In this document: positions 9,414 through 18,735 of the stretch, piece by piece | Position numbering within the stretch: position 1 is the first letter of the stretch | Layout of the letters: each line of letters begins with the position of its first letter | NCBI GenBank assembly: GCA_030426665.1 | Contig: JAUHYD010000014.1 | Span: 1 to 64,000 of the forward strand | Direction: 5' to 3' | Length of the DNA stretch: 64,000 nt | From: Bacteroidia bacterium | Lineage (GTDB): Bacteria > Bacteroidota > Bacteroidia > Chitinophagales > Chitinophagaceae | Notes under the pieces: model-generated | What the model was told of the DNA's origin: nothing | Database searches by the model: none | Seen by the model: only the letters and a program-made list of their open reading frames with translations | Position numbers and translations under genes: made by a program

Positions 9414-9743
9414 ATGAGAAAATCAAATTTGACTTATGTCGCCATTGCCGTTATTTTCTTTAACTGTAAAAGTGCCACAAACACTAATTCGGTAGCCAGT
9501 GAAGTGACATACCCTTATATTGACACTATGGAATATGCAATAAGTTATCGAGAGATGGCAGAAATGTTAAATTACCATACAAGAGACACTATAAGCAAAA
9601 ATATTGGAGACTCGATAATACATACAGAAGTGTACATTAAGCGGTTTAGCAAAGACTCCTCGGTGTTTTTAGGATCTAAGCCTTTTGTGGTTGATGGTAA
9701 ACAAGTGTTTTTGCCAGCACAAGCCGGTATTTTGCTTCAATAG
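9414..9743 (+). CDS. Small secreted or lipoprotein-like protein, unknown
   Basis: 109 residues. The N-terminus is hydrophobic (YVAIAVIFFNCKSA); the cysteine at residue 18 could be a lipidation site, although FFNC is a poor lipobox. The rest is polar and Thr/Ser-rich and matches no family I know. Neighbouring genes give no hint: a crotonase diverges upstream and a barrel-like protein follows after 171 bp. The reading frame, a plausible signal and normal codon use support a real gene, with moderate confidence. Confidence 0.5.
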   Translation: MRKSNLTYVAIAVIFFNCKSATNTNSVASEVTYPYIDTMEYAISYREMAEMLNYHTRDTISKNIGDSIIHTEVYIKRFSKDSSVFLGSKPFVVDGKQVFLPAQAGILLQ

Positions 9744-9914
9744 TTAGTAATGCCACGTTTGTATTTATGTTCGTCAATCAGAGATTGGCAGCCACTTTGA
9801 GTTCGGAGACATAAAAGCAAATGTTGGTGGGTTGGTTGCATAGTTTTGAAGTAGCCCTATATATTCTCACTTCATATTTCGGTTGTATTTGTTATTTTTA
9901 TCGCAAACAACTTT

Positions 9915-10649
9915 ATGAAAATCATACCGATAGTTATTTCCACCTTGCTTGCATGCAATATTGCACATGCCCGAATCGAGCCGAAGCAATTCGGAGCTGA
10001 GCCACAAACGAATGGAACAAAGTCTACTTTTTCGAATCTAATACCCGCACCAAGGTATGGCGGCACCTACCGACCCGTGACAACCATGTTGAGCCTTGTT
10101 TGGGGACAAGTAACAAGTACCGTAGTTACAGATACTGCAAGCTACAAAGGGTCGTCGCAACTTTATCGCATCGGTTTGGGGGCGAAGTTTTTGTTGCCGG
10201 GTTCTTGTTGGGACAATAACAAGTTTTTCACCGTTTCGCTTGCTTATACAACTTTCACCTCAAGGTACAGCTATCCCAAGGGCGGAAAAGATATAACTTC
10301 CAGTACCGAAGTGCAATGTGTATCATTGCCTGTTACCATCGGGTTTATGAAAAAGCCGGGAAAAGTAGGATATTACGGACAGGCGGGGGTTACCTTTAAC
10401 TACAACGCTCAGGTGAAGCCGGATTATAAGGCACTCGTTTGGGATTACAATAAGTTGTGGGTAGACCCAAGTGTGAGCCTCGGTATTTGTGCAGACATCG
10501 TTGCGAGGAAAGGTGGTGTTGAGTCTGAACCCTACCGCCTGGCGATAGGCCCTTATGTGGGCTATGCTATCAACAACCTTTCCGGAGAGCAGAACATCAG
10601 CTTGCAATTATTTCAAGTCGGAGTACGGTTTACAGCAGCAAGGTTTTAG
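9915..10649 (+). CDS. Putative outer-membrane beta-barrel protein, unknown
   Basis: 244 residues with a signal peptide (IIPIVISTLLACNIAHA). The mature protein alternates short amphipathic strands rich in Gly, Tyr, Thr and Val (LYRIGLGAKFLLPG, FFTVSLAYTTFTS, LAIGPYVGYAINN, LFQVGVRFTAARF) and ends in Phe, the pattern of an 8-12 strand outer-membrane barrel. Topology is inferred only from this pattern. No substrate or partner is suggested by context. A bidirectional terminator follows. Confidence 0.65.
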   Translation: MKIIPIVISTLLACNIAHARIEPKQFGAEPQTNGTKSTFSNLIPAPRYGGTYRPVTTMLSLVWGQVTSTVVTDTASYKGSSQLYRIGLGAKFLLPGSCWDNNKFFTVSLAYTTFTSRYSYPKGGKDITSSTEVQCVSLPVTIGFMKKPGKVGYYGQAGVTFNYNAQVKPDYKALVWDYNKLWVDPSVSLGICADIVARKGGVESEPYRLAIGPYVGYAINNLSGEQNISLQLFQVGVRFTAARF

Positions 10650-10743
10650 TGATTGATAATCGCGAAATTCCCCTTTGAATGGCTTCGACTTTCAGTTGCA
10701 ACAGGGGATTGGTAAATTAATGCTGTCACAAACACCCAACACA

Positions 10744-10779
10744 AAAAAGCGACTGCTCGCTCTCGTGCCGTCGCTTTTT
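10744..10779. terminator. Bidirectional terminator between convergent genes
   Basis: A perfect 10-bp inverted repeat (AAAAAGCGAC at 10744-10753, GTCGCTTTTT at 10770-10779) with A- and T-tracts in its arms sits between the plus-strand barrel gene and rseP on the minus strand. Confidence 0.85.
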
Positions 10780-10799
10780 CAATGAGTTCTTAGATTTCG

Positions 10800-12185
10800 C
10801 TAGCTCTTAAATAGCCGGAATATATCCAGCCCGTTGGCATAGACCATCAGGGTAAGTAGTAATATTAAGCCTACCGTTGTGGCACGTTCCATTACCTTTT
10901 CGCTTACTGCTTTGCCCGTTATCATTTCCCACAGCAGGAAGATAACATATCCTCCATCCAGACCGGGTATGGGTAGCAGGTTCATAAACGCCAATATGAT
11001 AGAAACAAATGCTGTCAGCATCAGGAATTTCTCCATATCAAACTCACCGGGAAATATCTTACCGAAACTGATGATGCCACCGAGGCTCTCACTTGCTTTT
11101 ATTTCTTTTGAAGTAAACATCAGCTTAAACTGACTGATGTAAGCGCCAAACTGCGTAAATGTATAAGAAACACCCTTGCCTATCGCCTGAATAGGGTTGT
11201 AGTTTATCTTTTCAAACTTAAAGTATCTGTCTAAGTCACCCATAGGACGGAAGCCGAGTATTTTGTCTTCGGGGACTACACCGTTCAGTACTACCGGCGC
11301 ATTGTCACGCATTACAGTTACTGTTATCGGCTGCCCAACTAATGCCCGCTTCATACTGTCATATTGGTCGAAAAAAGGCGTCGGTATGCCATTCATGGCT
11401 ATGATACTGTCACCGGTCTTCATGCCCATCTTTTCAGCCTCAGACTTTTTCGAAACCTTGTCAACAACCGTAGGTATACGTGGAGAAATAAAGCTACCGC
11501 GCTTCTTGCTGGTAATTATTGAGTGTACCGTACCTTCTTTTACTGCTATATCCATCGGCGCACCATTCCTTTCTATCTGAATGGTTTTTCCTTCGTCCAG
11601 CACCAGGGCGGTTACAATTTTATTAAAGCGGGTTACAGGTACACCATCTATTGACTTGATCATGTCGCCGTCCCGCAGCCCGATGGATTTGGCAGTGCTA
11701 TCTACCATTACACCATAGGTCGCATTTTGCACAGGTAGGTATTCCTCGCCATACACACTAAATACAGTGATGTATATCAGCATCGCCACAATAATATTCA
11801 CGATAATACCGCCCAGCATAATAAACAGTCGCTCATATGCTTTTTTGCTACGATATTCCCATGGTTCGGGTGGTAGGGCCATTTGCTCCTTATCCATACT
11901 CTCGTCCACCATTCCGGATATCTTTACATAACCACCCAACGGAAACCAGCCGATACCATATTCTGTATCACCCTTTTTCTTTTTGAATAAAGAGAAATTA
12001 AGCAGACCGGAAAAAGGAAAAAGGAAATCAAAAAACAGGTAAAATTTCTCTACCCTTGTTTTGAACAATCGGGCAAAAAAGAAGTGTCCGAATTCGTGTA
12101 GCACTATCAGCAGGGATAGGGCAACAAATAATTGCAGCACCTTTACGACAGTGCCGGACATAAGTAGTATTGTATCTAAATGCAT
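10800..12185 (-). CDS. rseP: RIP metalloprotease RseP (site-2 protease)
   Basis: 461 residues. The zinc site HEFGH is at residues 30-34 in the first membrane helix, and the third ligand motif LPIPGLDGG is near residue 400. Two PDZ-like regions lie between (about 150-215 and 235-310, with GLRDGDMIKSIDG and GMKTGDSIIAMNG). Family members cut transmembrane anti-sigma factors and remnant signal peptides inside the inner membrane. Here rseP follows dxr with a 110-bp gap in the same direction; the dxr–rseP neighbourhood is conserved in many bacteria. An alternative ATG eight codons in would not affect the active site. Confidence 0.95.
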   Translation of the reverse strand: MHLDTILLMSGTVVKVLQLFVALSLLIVLHEFGHFFFARLFKTRVEKFYLFFDFLFPFSGLLNFSLFKKKKGDTEYGIGWFPLGGYVKISGMVDESMDKEQMALPPEPWEYRSKKAYERLFIMLGGIIVNIIVAMLIYITVFSVYGEEYLPVQNATYGVMVDSTAKSIGLRDGDMIKSIDGVPVTRFNKIVTALVLDEGKTIQIERNGAPMDIAVKEGTVHSIITSKKRGSFISPRIPTVVDKVSKKSEAEKMGMKTGDSIIAMNGIPTPFFDQYDSMKRALVGQPITVTVMRDNAPVVLNGVVPEDKILGFRPMGDLDRYFKFEKINYNPIQAIGKGVSYTFTQFGAYISQFKLMFTSKEIKASESLGGIISFGKIFPGEFDMEKFLMLTAFVSIILAFMNLLPIPGLDGGYVIFLLWEMITGKAVSEKVMERATTVGLILLLTLMVYANGLDIFRLFKS

Positions 12186-12295
12186 TGTATCAGTTCAAGA
12201 AGTTTGTATTCGAAGCCCGCATAAAGGCAAGGAGTGAAATGTTCGTTTTATTAGAATGGAAATCTTATTAAGTAAGTTTGTTCAGGCAGTTTTGA

Positions 12296-13465
12296 TTAGT
12301 AAATGGATAGTTGGCTCTTTTTCACAAATTCGGCAGCATACTCTCTCGCTTCTGCATCGCTCTTCATATAGTCCTCTGCCTCAGGGCTGGTAATGAATGT
12401 TACTTTTTCTAACGTCTTTTCTATCATATCACTCATTTCCAGAAAGCCCACTTTGTTTTGCAGAAAAGCGTTTACGACTACTTCATTGGCAGCATTCAGT
12501 ACACATGGCGCATTGCCGCCACGTATCATGGCCTCTTTTGCGATGGCAAGATTACGGAAAGTTTTATAATCAGCGACCTCAAATGTCAGTTTAGGGTAAT
12601 CCTTAAATTCCAGTCTTTTGTAATTGTTCGGGATACGGTGTGGAAATGCCAGCGCATATTGTATGGGTAGTCGCATATCCGGCAGTCCCATTTGAGACTT
12701 CACAGAGCCATCTATAAACTGAACCATGCTATGAATCACTGATTGGGGATGCACTACAACGTCTACCTGCTCATTTGTCAACCCAAACAGCCACTTAGCT
12801 TCTATCATCTCCAGCCCTTTATTCATCAAAGTTGCACTGTCGATAGATATTTTTGCGCCCATACTCCAGTTGGGGTGTTGCAGGGCATGAGACGCCTTTA
12901 CATTAACCAAGTAGTTTGGTTTTCTGCCAAGAAACGGCCCCCCCGATGCTGTGAGTATCACCTTCTCGATAGCATCCGGGTTTTCGCCCACCAGGCACTG
13001 AAAAATGGCGGAGTGCTCACTATCCACGGGTATTATTGCTACCTTTTTCTCGGCTGCCTTGCGCATAACCAGCTCTCCGGCAACTACCAAGGTTTCTTTA
13101 TTTGCAAGCGCAATGGTTTTTCCGGCCTCAATAGCTGCGAGCGTAGAATGAAGCCCGGCAAAACCCACTATTGCACCCAAAACCGTATCCACTGTGTCCC
13201 ATTGTGTGACCTCTGCGAGCGACTGCTCTCCTGTAAATACCTTTATAGGTAATGACTGCAACGCATCTTTTACTTCCTTATATTTTGATTCGTCCGCTAT
13301 TACTACGGCATTCGGGTTGTACTTTCTTGCTTGTTCTATCAGCAACTCACTGTTGCGATTGGCACTCAATACCTCTACCTCAAACCTATCCGGGTTGGCA
13401 GACACCACTTCCAATGCCTGTGTCCCGATAGACCCTGTTGACCCCATTATCGCTAATCGCTTCAT
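12296..13465 (-). CDS. dxr: 1-deoxy-D-xylulose-5-phosphate reductoisomerase
   Basis: 389 residues from the ATG at 13465; the 11 residues readable upstream are not part of the family. The enzyme makes 2-C-methyl-D-erythritol 4-phosphate, the second step of the non-mevalonate isoprenoid pathway. Seen are the NADPH-binding GSTGSIGTQALEV, LANKETLVVAGE, the metal and substrate motifs VDSEHSAIFQ, TASGGPF and SATLMNKGLEMIEA, and VHPQSVIHSMV. A perfect -7 promoter box lies about 30 nt upstream, and rseP follows in the same unit. Confidence 0.97.
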   Translation of the reverse strand: MKRLAIMGSTGSIGTQALEVVSANPDRFEVEVLSANRNSELLIEQARKYNPNAVVIADESKYKEVKDALQSLPIKVFTGEQSLAEVTQWDTVDTVLGAIVGFAGLHSTLAAIEAGKTIALANKETLVVAGELVMRKAAEKKVAIIPVDSEHSAIFQCLVGENPDAIEKVILTASGGPFLGRKPNYLVNVKASHALQHPNWSMGAKISIDSATLMNKGLEMIEAKWLFGLTNEQVDVVVHPQSVIHSMVQFIDGSVKSQMGLPDMRLPIQYALAFPHRIPNNYKRLEFKDYPKLTFEVADYKTFRNLAIAKEAMIRGGNAPCVLNAANEVVVNAFLQNKVGFLEMSDMIEKTLEKVTFITSPEAEDYMKSDAEAREYAAEFVKKSQLSIY

Positions 13466-13494
13466 GCACTGTCTTTTAAAAACGTTTCCAAACA

Positions 13495-13503
13495 GCAAAG
13501 ATA
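13495..13503 (-). promoter_or_regulatory. Candidate promoter -7 box for dxr–rseP
   Basis: The minus strand reads TATCTTTGC, a perfect TAnnTTTGY. An AT-rich CTTT lies about 19 nt further upstream at a plausible -33 position. The predicted leader is roughly 25 nt. Confidence 0.5.
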
Positions 13504-13644
13504 TTAAAAACTGAAGGGTAAAAAGTTAAAAAGAACTAATGTTTATGGCTGTAGGTCCAATCTTGCCGTAGGTATTCACAGCGGTGGCTTCTTTCAAAAA
13601 GTGCCCGTAAGTGCGCTACCCCTTCAAAACAACTTTCTAATCTT

Positions 13645-13677
13645 TTTTCACACTATGTACAGATACCGTAACTTTGC
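13645..13677 (+). promoter_or_regulatory. Candidate promoter for tatC–rpiB
   Basis: TAACTTTGC at 13669-13677 is a perfect -7 element, with TTTT at 13645-13648 about 20 nt upstream standing in for the -33 TTTG. The start codon of tatC is 18 nt downstream. Confidence 0.55.
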
Positions 13678-13695
13678 ACCCCAAATACAGATGTA

Positions 13696-14562
13696 TTGAG
13701 CTTCATCAACAAATTTCTTGACAAGAGAAAAACCAGTAATCCAACGGGAGAAATGAACTTTCTCGACCATGTCGAGGAATTGCGCTGGCACATTGTACGG
13801 TCTGCAGTCGCGGTACTGATAGGGGCATGTTTCGCATTTTGGAAAGACAAGTGGATATTTAATAATATCATTCTAGGTCCTGCCCACAAGGACTTTATTT
13901 CGTACCGCGCGTTTTGTGCTTTGGGCAAGTTGTTTCATTCGGATGATCTCTGTATGAATGAGATTCACATGAAATTTCAGAATACAGCGGTTACCGGTCA
14001 GTTTATGATGAGCCTTTCTGTATCCATGATGCTCGGTCTCATCATAATGTTCCCATATATTCTTTGGGAGCTGTGGCGCTTCATCAAGCCGGCCTTGAAG
14101 GAGACGGAAATCAAAATGGCGCGGGGTATTGTATTCTGGTGCTCGTTGCTGTTTTTTGTTGGTGTATTGTTTGCTTACTTCATTGTGGCTCCCTATACCA
14201 TCAACTTCTTTGGTAACTACAGCTTGAGTCCACTCTTCGAGAACATCATTACTATTGAAAACTACTACGACACCATCAGCAATATGATACTGGCATTAGG
14301 GGTGGTGTTTGAGTTGCCGATGCTGGTGTATTTCCTGACTCGTATCGGGATACTTACGCCGGAGTTTCTGAAGGCCAAACGCAGATATGCATTTCTCATT
14401 CTGTTTATACTTTCTATGCTGATAGCACCACCTGATGTATTCAGTTGTCTGCTGATTTTTGCACCTTTGTATATTTTGTTTGAAATATCTGTTAGTATCA
14501 GTAGCAGAGCCATCAGAATCAGAAAGATTAAAGAGGCACAGCAAGAAATTAATAACGAATAA
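13696..14562 (+). CDS. tatC: Sec-independent translocase subunit TatC
   Basis: 288 residues. TatC is the core receptor of the twin-arginine translocase in the inner membrane. The signature MNFLDHVEELRWHI is at residues 20-33, followed by six hydrophobic helices and IFPYILWELWRF-type features (MFPYILWELWRFIKPAL) and the FELPMLVYFLTRIG segment. The only start that gives the extension is TTG at 13696; the ATG at 13753 (residue 20) is an alternative, but homologues I know usually have a short basic extension before the signature. A roughly 30-residue insertion with two Cys (FCALGKLFHSDDLC) sits in the first periplasmic loop. tatA is not in the window. rpiB starts one base after the stop. Confidence 0.93.
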   Translation: MSFINKFLDKRKTSNPTGEMNFLDHVEELRWHIVRSAVAVLIGACFAFWKDKWIFNNIILGPAHKDFISYRAFCALGKLFHSDDLCMNEIHMKFQNTAVTGQFMMSLSVSMMLGLIIMFPYILWELWRFIKPALKETEIKMARGIVFWCSLLFFVGVLFAYFIVAPYTINFFGNYSLSPLFENIITIENYYDTISNMILALGVVFELPMLVYFLTRIGILTPEFLKAKRRYAFLILFILSMLIAPPDVFSCLLIFAPLYILFEISVSISSRAIRIRKIKEAQQEINNE

Positions 14563-14563
14563 T

Positions 14564-15013
14564 ATGAGCAATACCACTTTCAACAAAAGCCTGCCTATAG
14601 CCATCGGATGCGATCATGCGGGCTTTGACTACAAGGAAACCATCAAGAAAATGCTGGAAGCTAACGGTTGGCAGGTATCTGACAAGGGTACCTACAGCAC
14701 AGATAGTACCGACTATCCTGATTATGCGCACCCCGTAGCTGCCATGACAGAAAAAGGCGAAGCGGCAGCGGGTATACTGATATGTGGTAGTGGCAATGGC
14801 GTATGTATGACCGCCAATAAGCATCAGGGTGTAAGGGCAGCGCTATGCTGGACCAACGAACTGGCTGAGCTGGCACGCCTGCACAACAATGCTAATGCCA
14901 TTTGTATTCCTGCTCGTTTCGTTTCCATAGAACTGGCAGAGGAAATGGTCAATACTTTTCTCAGCACGGCTTTCGAGGGAGGCAGACATGAGAAAAGAGT
15001 AAATAAGATTTAG
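14564..15013 (+). CDS. rpiB: Ribose-5-phosphate isomerase B
   Basis: 149 residues from the ATG at 14564, one base past the tatC stop, so translation is probably coupled. It interconverts ribose 5-phosphate and ribulose 5-phosphate. RpiB/LacAB motifs are clear: IGCDHAGFDYKE at the N-terminus, YPDYAHPVA, the ICGSGNGVCMTANKHQGVRA active-site loop, and NANAICIPAR. With rpe at 4.1 kb this window holds two steps of the non-oxidative pentose phosphate pathway. Confidence 0.95.
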   Translation: MSNTTFNKSLPIAIGCDHAGFDYKETIKKMLEANGWQVSDKGTYSTDSTDYPDYAHPVAAMTEKGEAAAGILICGSGNGVCMTANKHQGVRAALCWTNELAELARLHNNANAICIPARFVSIELAEEMVNTFLSTAFEGGRHEKRVNKI

Positions 15014-15040
15014 TATCACTCCGGAATGACATACACTAAT

Positions 15041-15060
15041 CGGGCAGGTTGTTTTGCCCG
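15041..15060. other. Hairpin between rpiB and gltX
   Basis: CGGGCA at 15041-15046 pairs with TGCCCG at 15055-15060 around an 8-nt T-rich loop. There is no T-tract after it, so it may be a weak rpiB terminator or part of the gltX leader. Confidence 0.4.
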
Positions 15061-15083
15061 GTAACTCCGGTTAATAATTACAC

Positions 15084-16607
15084 ATGAAAGTAAGAGTAAG
15101 ATTCGCACCCAGCCCCACCGGTGGTTTGCACCTTGGTGGCGTACGTACCATATTGTATAACTATTTGTTTGCGCACCATCACGGCGGTGAGTTTGTCATT
15201 CGTATAGAGGATACGGACCGCAACAGGTTTGTAGAGGGGGCAGAGCAGTACATTATGGAGTGCCTTACCTGGTGTGGATTGGAGCCGGACGAAAGCCCTG
15301 TAAAGGGAGGACCATTTGCGCCCTATCGCCAGAGCGAGCGAAAGGACCTATATCGGCAGTATGCCGATCAGCTTGTGGCTTCGGGTCATGCCTACTATGC
15401 TTTTGATACGCCGGAAGAGCTGGAAAACATGCGCAAAGAGCATCGCAAGGACGAATACTCTGCGGCTCAATACGATAGTCGTACACGCCTGCTGATGCGT
15501 AACTCGCTGACACTTTCTGCGGAGGAAACGCAACAGCTCATAGCAGACGGTACGCCCCATGTAATACGCATAAAGATTCCTGAAAACACAACGGTAACGC
15601 TAACCGACATGATACGTGGCGAAGTGTCGTTTGATAGTTCGTTGGTAGATGATAAAGTACTGATGAAGGCAGACGGTATGCCTACTTACCACCTTGCGGT
15701 AGTGGTAGATGACTGCCTGATGGAGATAACGCACGCCTTCAGAGGTGAGGAGTGGCTGCCAAGTGCACCCATACACGTGCTGCTGTGGGAGTACCTGGGT
15801 TGGAAAGACAAGATGCCACAATGGGTACACCTGCCACTCATACTTAAGCCTGACGGAAACGGAAAACTAAGCAAGCGTGACGGAGACAGATTAGGATTTC
15901 CGGTGTTTGCGATGAACTGGACAGACCCGAAGACCGGTGACGTTAATATGGGGTTCAAAGAAATGGGATTCCTGCCACAGGCATTTGTAAACATGCTGGC
16001 GGTACTCGGGTGGAACGATGGTACCGAGCAGGAAGTAATGTCTATGGATGAGCTGATAAGCAAATTCTCTATAGATAGGGTACACAAAGGTGGCGCTAAG
16101 TTTGACTTTGAAAAAGCAAAATGGTTCAACCATCAATACATACAGCAGACAGACGATGCCACACTCGCAGCGTTATCCCGACCATTCATTGAAGCCAATG
16201 GGGTAAACCCGGGAGAAGAGCTGCTGCTGAAAGTAATACCGCTTATCAAAGACCGCTGTACACTGCTGTCCGACTTCTGGACACAGGGGCATTTCTTTTT
16301 CGCTACACCAGAACTGAAAGAAAAAGCAGCCATCACCGCCAAGTGGAACGACACTAAAGTTCAGTTCTTTACAGAATGGGCAGCATCTCTCACCAACATC
16401 ACCGACTGGACAGAGCAGGCACTCGAAGAGTCCTTCAACGAACTGGCAGCAACCATCGGACTAAAAAAAGGCGAAGTAATGCTACCCCTCCGCATCATGC
16501 TGGTAGGCGGCAAGTATGGCCCCGGTGTCTTTGCCATCGCTGAGGTAATAGGCATGGAAGAAACCGTGAAGCGTGTGAATAGTGCGCTGGTGGAGATTGC
16601 GGGGTAG
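15084..16607 (+). CDS. gltX: Glutamyl-tRNA synthetase
   Basis: 507 residues, class I aminoacyl-tRNA synthetase that charges tRNA-Glu. The HIGH-equivalent is in FAPSPTGGLHLGGVRT at the N-terminus; other marks are RIEDTDRNRF, the substrate-site FRGEEWLPSAP, and the KMSKS-equivalent GNGKLSKRDG near residue 257. The C-terminal anticodon-binding domain is present at normal length. It is the last gene of the tatC-rpiB-gltX cluster, and the sequence downstream changes in character. Confidence 0.97.
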   Translation: MKVRVRFAPSPTGGLHLGGVRTILYNYLFAHHHGGEFVIRIEDTDRNRFVEGAEQYIMECLTWCGLEPDESPVKGGPFAPYRQSERKDLYRQYADQLVASGHAYYAFDTPEELENMRKEHRKDEYSAAQYDSRTRLLMRNSLTLSAEETQQLIADGTPHVIRIKIPENTTVTLTDMIRGEVSFDSSLVDDKVLMKADGMPTYHLAVVVDDCLMEITHAFRGEEWLPSAPIHVLLWEYLGWKDKMPQWVHLPLILKPDGNGKLSKRDGDRLGFPVFAMNWTDPKTGDVNMGFKEMGFLPQAFVNMLAVLGWNDGTEQEVMSMDELISKFSIDRVHKGGAKFDFEKAKWFNHQYIQQTDDATLAALSRPFIEANGVNPGEELLLKVIPLIKDRCTLLSDFWTQGHFFFATPELKEKAAITAKWNDTKVQFFTEWAASLTNITDWTEQALEESFNELAATIGLKKGEVMLPLRIMLVGGKYGPGVFAIAEVIGMEETVKRVNSALVEIAG

Positions 16608-16789
16608 GATTTGCATACTCGAATAGTGAGGCTCGTCTCGGGCGTTAAAAACGCCGCTCCGTTGCAAACTTGCTGGGAACGATTACAGTCGTTCGGTCTT
16701 AGTATTGCAATTTATTTGTCGGTGTTAGTCAACGCAAAGACATTTTATATGCAGTTGTGTGCGATAGGAAATTTGATAACTTTACATCT

Positions 16790-17674
16790 ATGTTTTACAG
16801 GCGAAAAATTATATTATCCTTATTGCAGGTCTTTGATGGACGATTAGACAAAATCCGTCTACAAAAACTATTATTTCTTTATACAAATAGACAGAGTAAA
16901 GCCGATTATGAATTCATACCATATAGATTTGGCTGTTATTCTTACTCTGCGAATGCCGATATGACTGCAATGGCAAAAAGAGGTTTTTTGAATGAAGACG
17001 AAACCAGCTTTGAAAAAAATGATGCCGTTGACTACACAAAGCAACTGAAACCATCAGACCTATTGCTGCTCCAAGAGGTTAAAGAAAATTATGGAAAAAT
17101 GAGTGCTACTGCCTTGATGAGGCATACCTACATAAACTTTCCATTTTATGCGATAAAGAGTGAAGTTGCGAAGGACATACTTGATACGGAGCAGCTAGAA
17201 AAGGTGCATAGTGCTAGACCTAACGAGGAAAGAACAATTCTGTTTACTATTGGGTATGAAGGAATTTCATTTGAGAACTACTTGGTTCGCCTGCTCAAAA
17301 ATGATGTGAAAGTTTTGGTAGACGTTAGAAACAATGCTCTAAGTATGAAATACGGTTTCAGCAAAAGCATACTGAAAAAAGCCTGTGAAAGTTTAGGAAT
17401 TAAATACGTTCATTATCCTGAAGTAGGAATCACATCTGACCGACGGCAAGAATTAAATACACAAACTGACTATGACAAACTTTTTGACGACTATCGCAAA
17501 AACAATCTAAGTAATACGGAAGAGTCACAGAACAAAATTTTGAACTTATTAAAACAATATAAACGCATCGCCCTAACTTGTTTTGAGGCGAATATTTGTC
17601 AATGCCACCGTAAACATTTAGCAGAAGCAATTGAGACTCTGCCAAACTTTGAATATGAAGTAAAGCACATATAA
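16790..17674 (+). CDS. DUF488-domain protein with N-terminal winged-helix-like region
   Basis: 294 residues from the ATG at 16790. Residues 1-120 look like a helical, Panacea/DUF4065-like module (IRLQKLLFLYTNRQ, then YEFIPYRFGCYS), a comparison by eye only. From about 135 comes DUF488: TILFTIGYEGISFENYL, VLVDVRNNALSMKYGFSK, a YPEVGI motif, and the conserved cysteine pair in TCFEANICQCHRKHL. DUF488 proteins are thought to act on or bind nucleic acids or nucleotides, without a settled function. The next gene begins 2 bp after the stop, so the two form a unit. Base composition is visibly AT-richer than gltX next door, which suggests transfer. Confidence 0.8.
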   Translation: MFYRRKIILSLLQVFDGRLDKIRLQKLLFLYTNRQSKADYEFIPYRFGCYSYSANADMTAMAKRGFLNEDETSFEKNDAVDYTKQLKPSDLLLLQEVKENYGKMSATALMRHTYINFPFYAIKSEVAKDILDTEQLEKVHSARPNEERTILFTIGYEGISFENYLVRLLKNDVKVLVDVRNNALSMKYGFSKSILKKACESLGIKYVHYPEVGITSDRRQELNTQTDYDKLFDDYRKNNLSNTEESQNKILNLLKQYKRIALTCFEANICQCHRKHLAEAIETLPNFEYEVKHI

Positions 17675-17676
17675 AA

Positions 17677-18489
17677 ATGGCAAAAACAAGAGTGCTAATA
17701 ACGGTCAAAACTTACCCAACTCTATCAGCTAAATATGATGAACTGGTTTGCACTGCAGGTTTCCGTGAAGATGGGACATGGATAAGGATATATCCATTTC
17801 CATTCCGCAAAAAGTCTTATAATGAACAATACAAAAAGTATGACTGGATTGAAATAGATTTAGTGAAGAATGACAGTGACTTTAGAAGTGAGAGTTACCG
17901 CCCTTTCTCACATGACAGCAAAGTTGAAATTGTAGGACATATTAATACAGATAACAATTGGGCTGAACGCAAAGCAATTTGTCTAAGAAAGGTATACTGC
18001 GACCTAACCGAATTAATTTCTGAGGCAAAAAACAAGGAAACCTGTACATCATTGGCTGTGTTCAAGCCATCTGAGATTGTAGATTTTACTGCAGAACCAG
18101 TGGATAGAGAGTGGGACAAGGAGAAATTAGCACGACTTAATCAATTGAACCTCTTCGAGACTAGTAAGAATGGCAAATTTGAGGTAGTTCAAAAGTTGCC
18201 ATATAAATTTAAGTTTGTTTTTAAGGACATCCGAGGTGTGCAAAGTAAAATGATGATTGAGGACTGGGAAATCGGTCAGCTATACTGGAACTGTCTTTCT
18301 AGGCATAAAGGAGACGAACAAAAGGCAATAGCAGACGTTCGAAAAAAGTACTTTGACGATTTCGCGAAAACGAAGAACCTTCATTTCTTTTTAGGCACAA
18401 CCCAAGCGCATCATTACGTTTCTAGAAATCCATTCATTATTATCGGGACATTTCATCCAAAAATTGAAATACAGGGCAAGCTATTTTAA
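17677..18489 (+). CDS. DUF488 partner protein, function unknown
   Basis: 270 residues. It starts 2 bp after the DUF488 gene and is almost certainly translated from the same mRNA. The N-terminal half is beta-rich (VLITVKTYPTLSAKYDELVC, GTWIRIYPFPFRKK, DWIEIDLVKND), the C-terminal half has FKFVFKDI and IGTFHPKIEI. I recall a family described as dual-OB that often neighbours DUF488 and this resembles it, but that is memory, not a search. No signal peptide or membrane segment: a cytosolic nucleic-acid-binding role would fit. AT-rich like its partner. Confidence 0.72.
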   Translation: MAKTRVLITVKTYPTLSAKYDELVCTAGFREDGTWIRIYPFPFRKKSYNEQYKKYDWIEIDLVKNDSDFRSESYRPFSHDSKVEIVGHINTDNNWAERKAICLRKVYCDLTELISEAKNKETCTSLAVFKPSEIVDFTAEPVDREWDKEKLARLNQLNLFETSKNGKFEVVQKLPYKFKFVFKDIRGVQSKMMIEDWEIGQLYWNCLSRHKGDEQKAIADVRKKYFDDFAKTKNLHFFLGTTQAHHYVSRNPFIIIGTFHPKIEIQGKLF

Positions 18490-18663
18490 GGTAAACAGGT
18501 CACTTCATACGTTTCGCCTGTTACAACTTACCCAATAAAGCATGCACTGAACAACCCTTCAAATTTCCACCCCTTACGCCATCGAAGTCCTATTTTTACC
18601 GAACCCAAATAGACAAAAGATAGCAATGCTCATCTTCTGCGGTATCTACTCAAATATAACGAA

Positions 18664-18715
18664 TCCCTAAATTACCCGTGATGACACTTACCGTCGCTAC
18701 ATTTCCCTAAATTAC
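18664..18715 (+). repeat. 12-bp direct repeat upstream of the secreted unknown
   Basis: TCCCTAAATTAC occurs at 18664-18675 and again at 18704-18715, 40 bp apart, just before the gene at 18736. The phasing is about four helical turns, so a regulator site is possible; nothing else supports it. Confidence 0.4.
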
Positions 18716-18735
18716 ATTTTGCAAATCTATTATCA

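Noticed and set aside
12743-13252. 169-codon frame antisense to dxr
   Set aside because: Cys/His/Tyr-rich composition typical of a shadow of a well-supported gene on the other strand.
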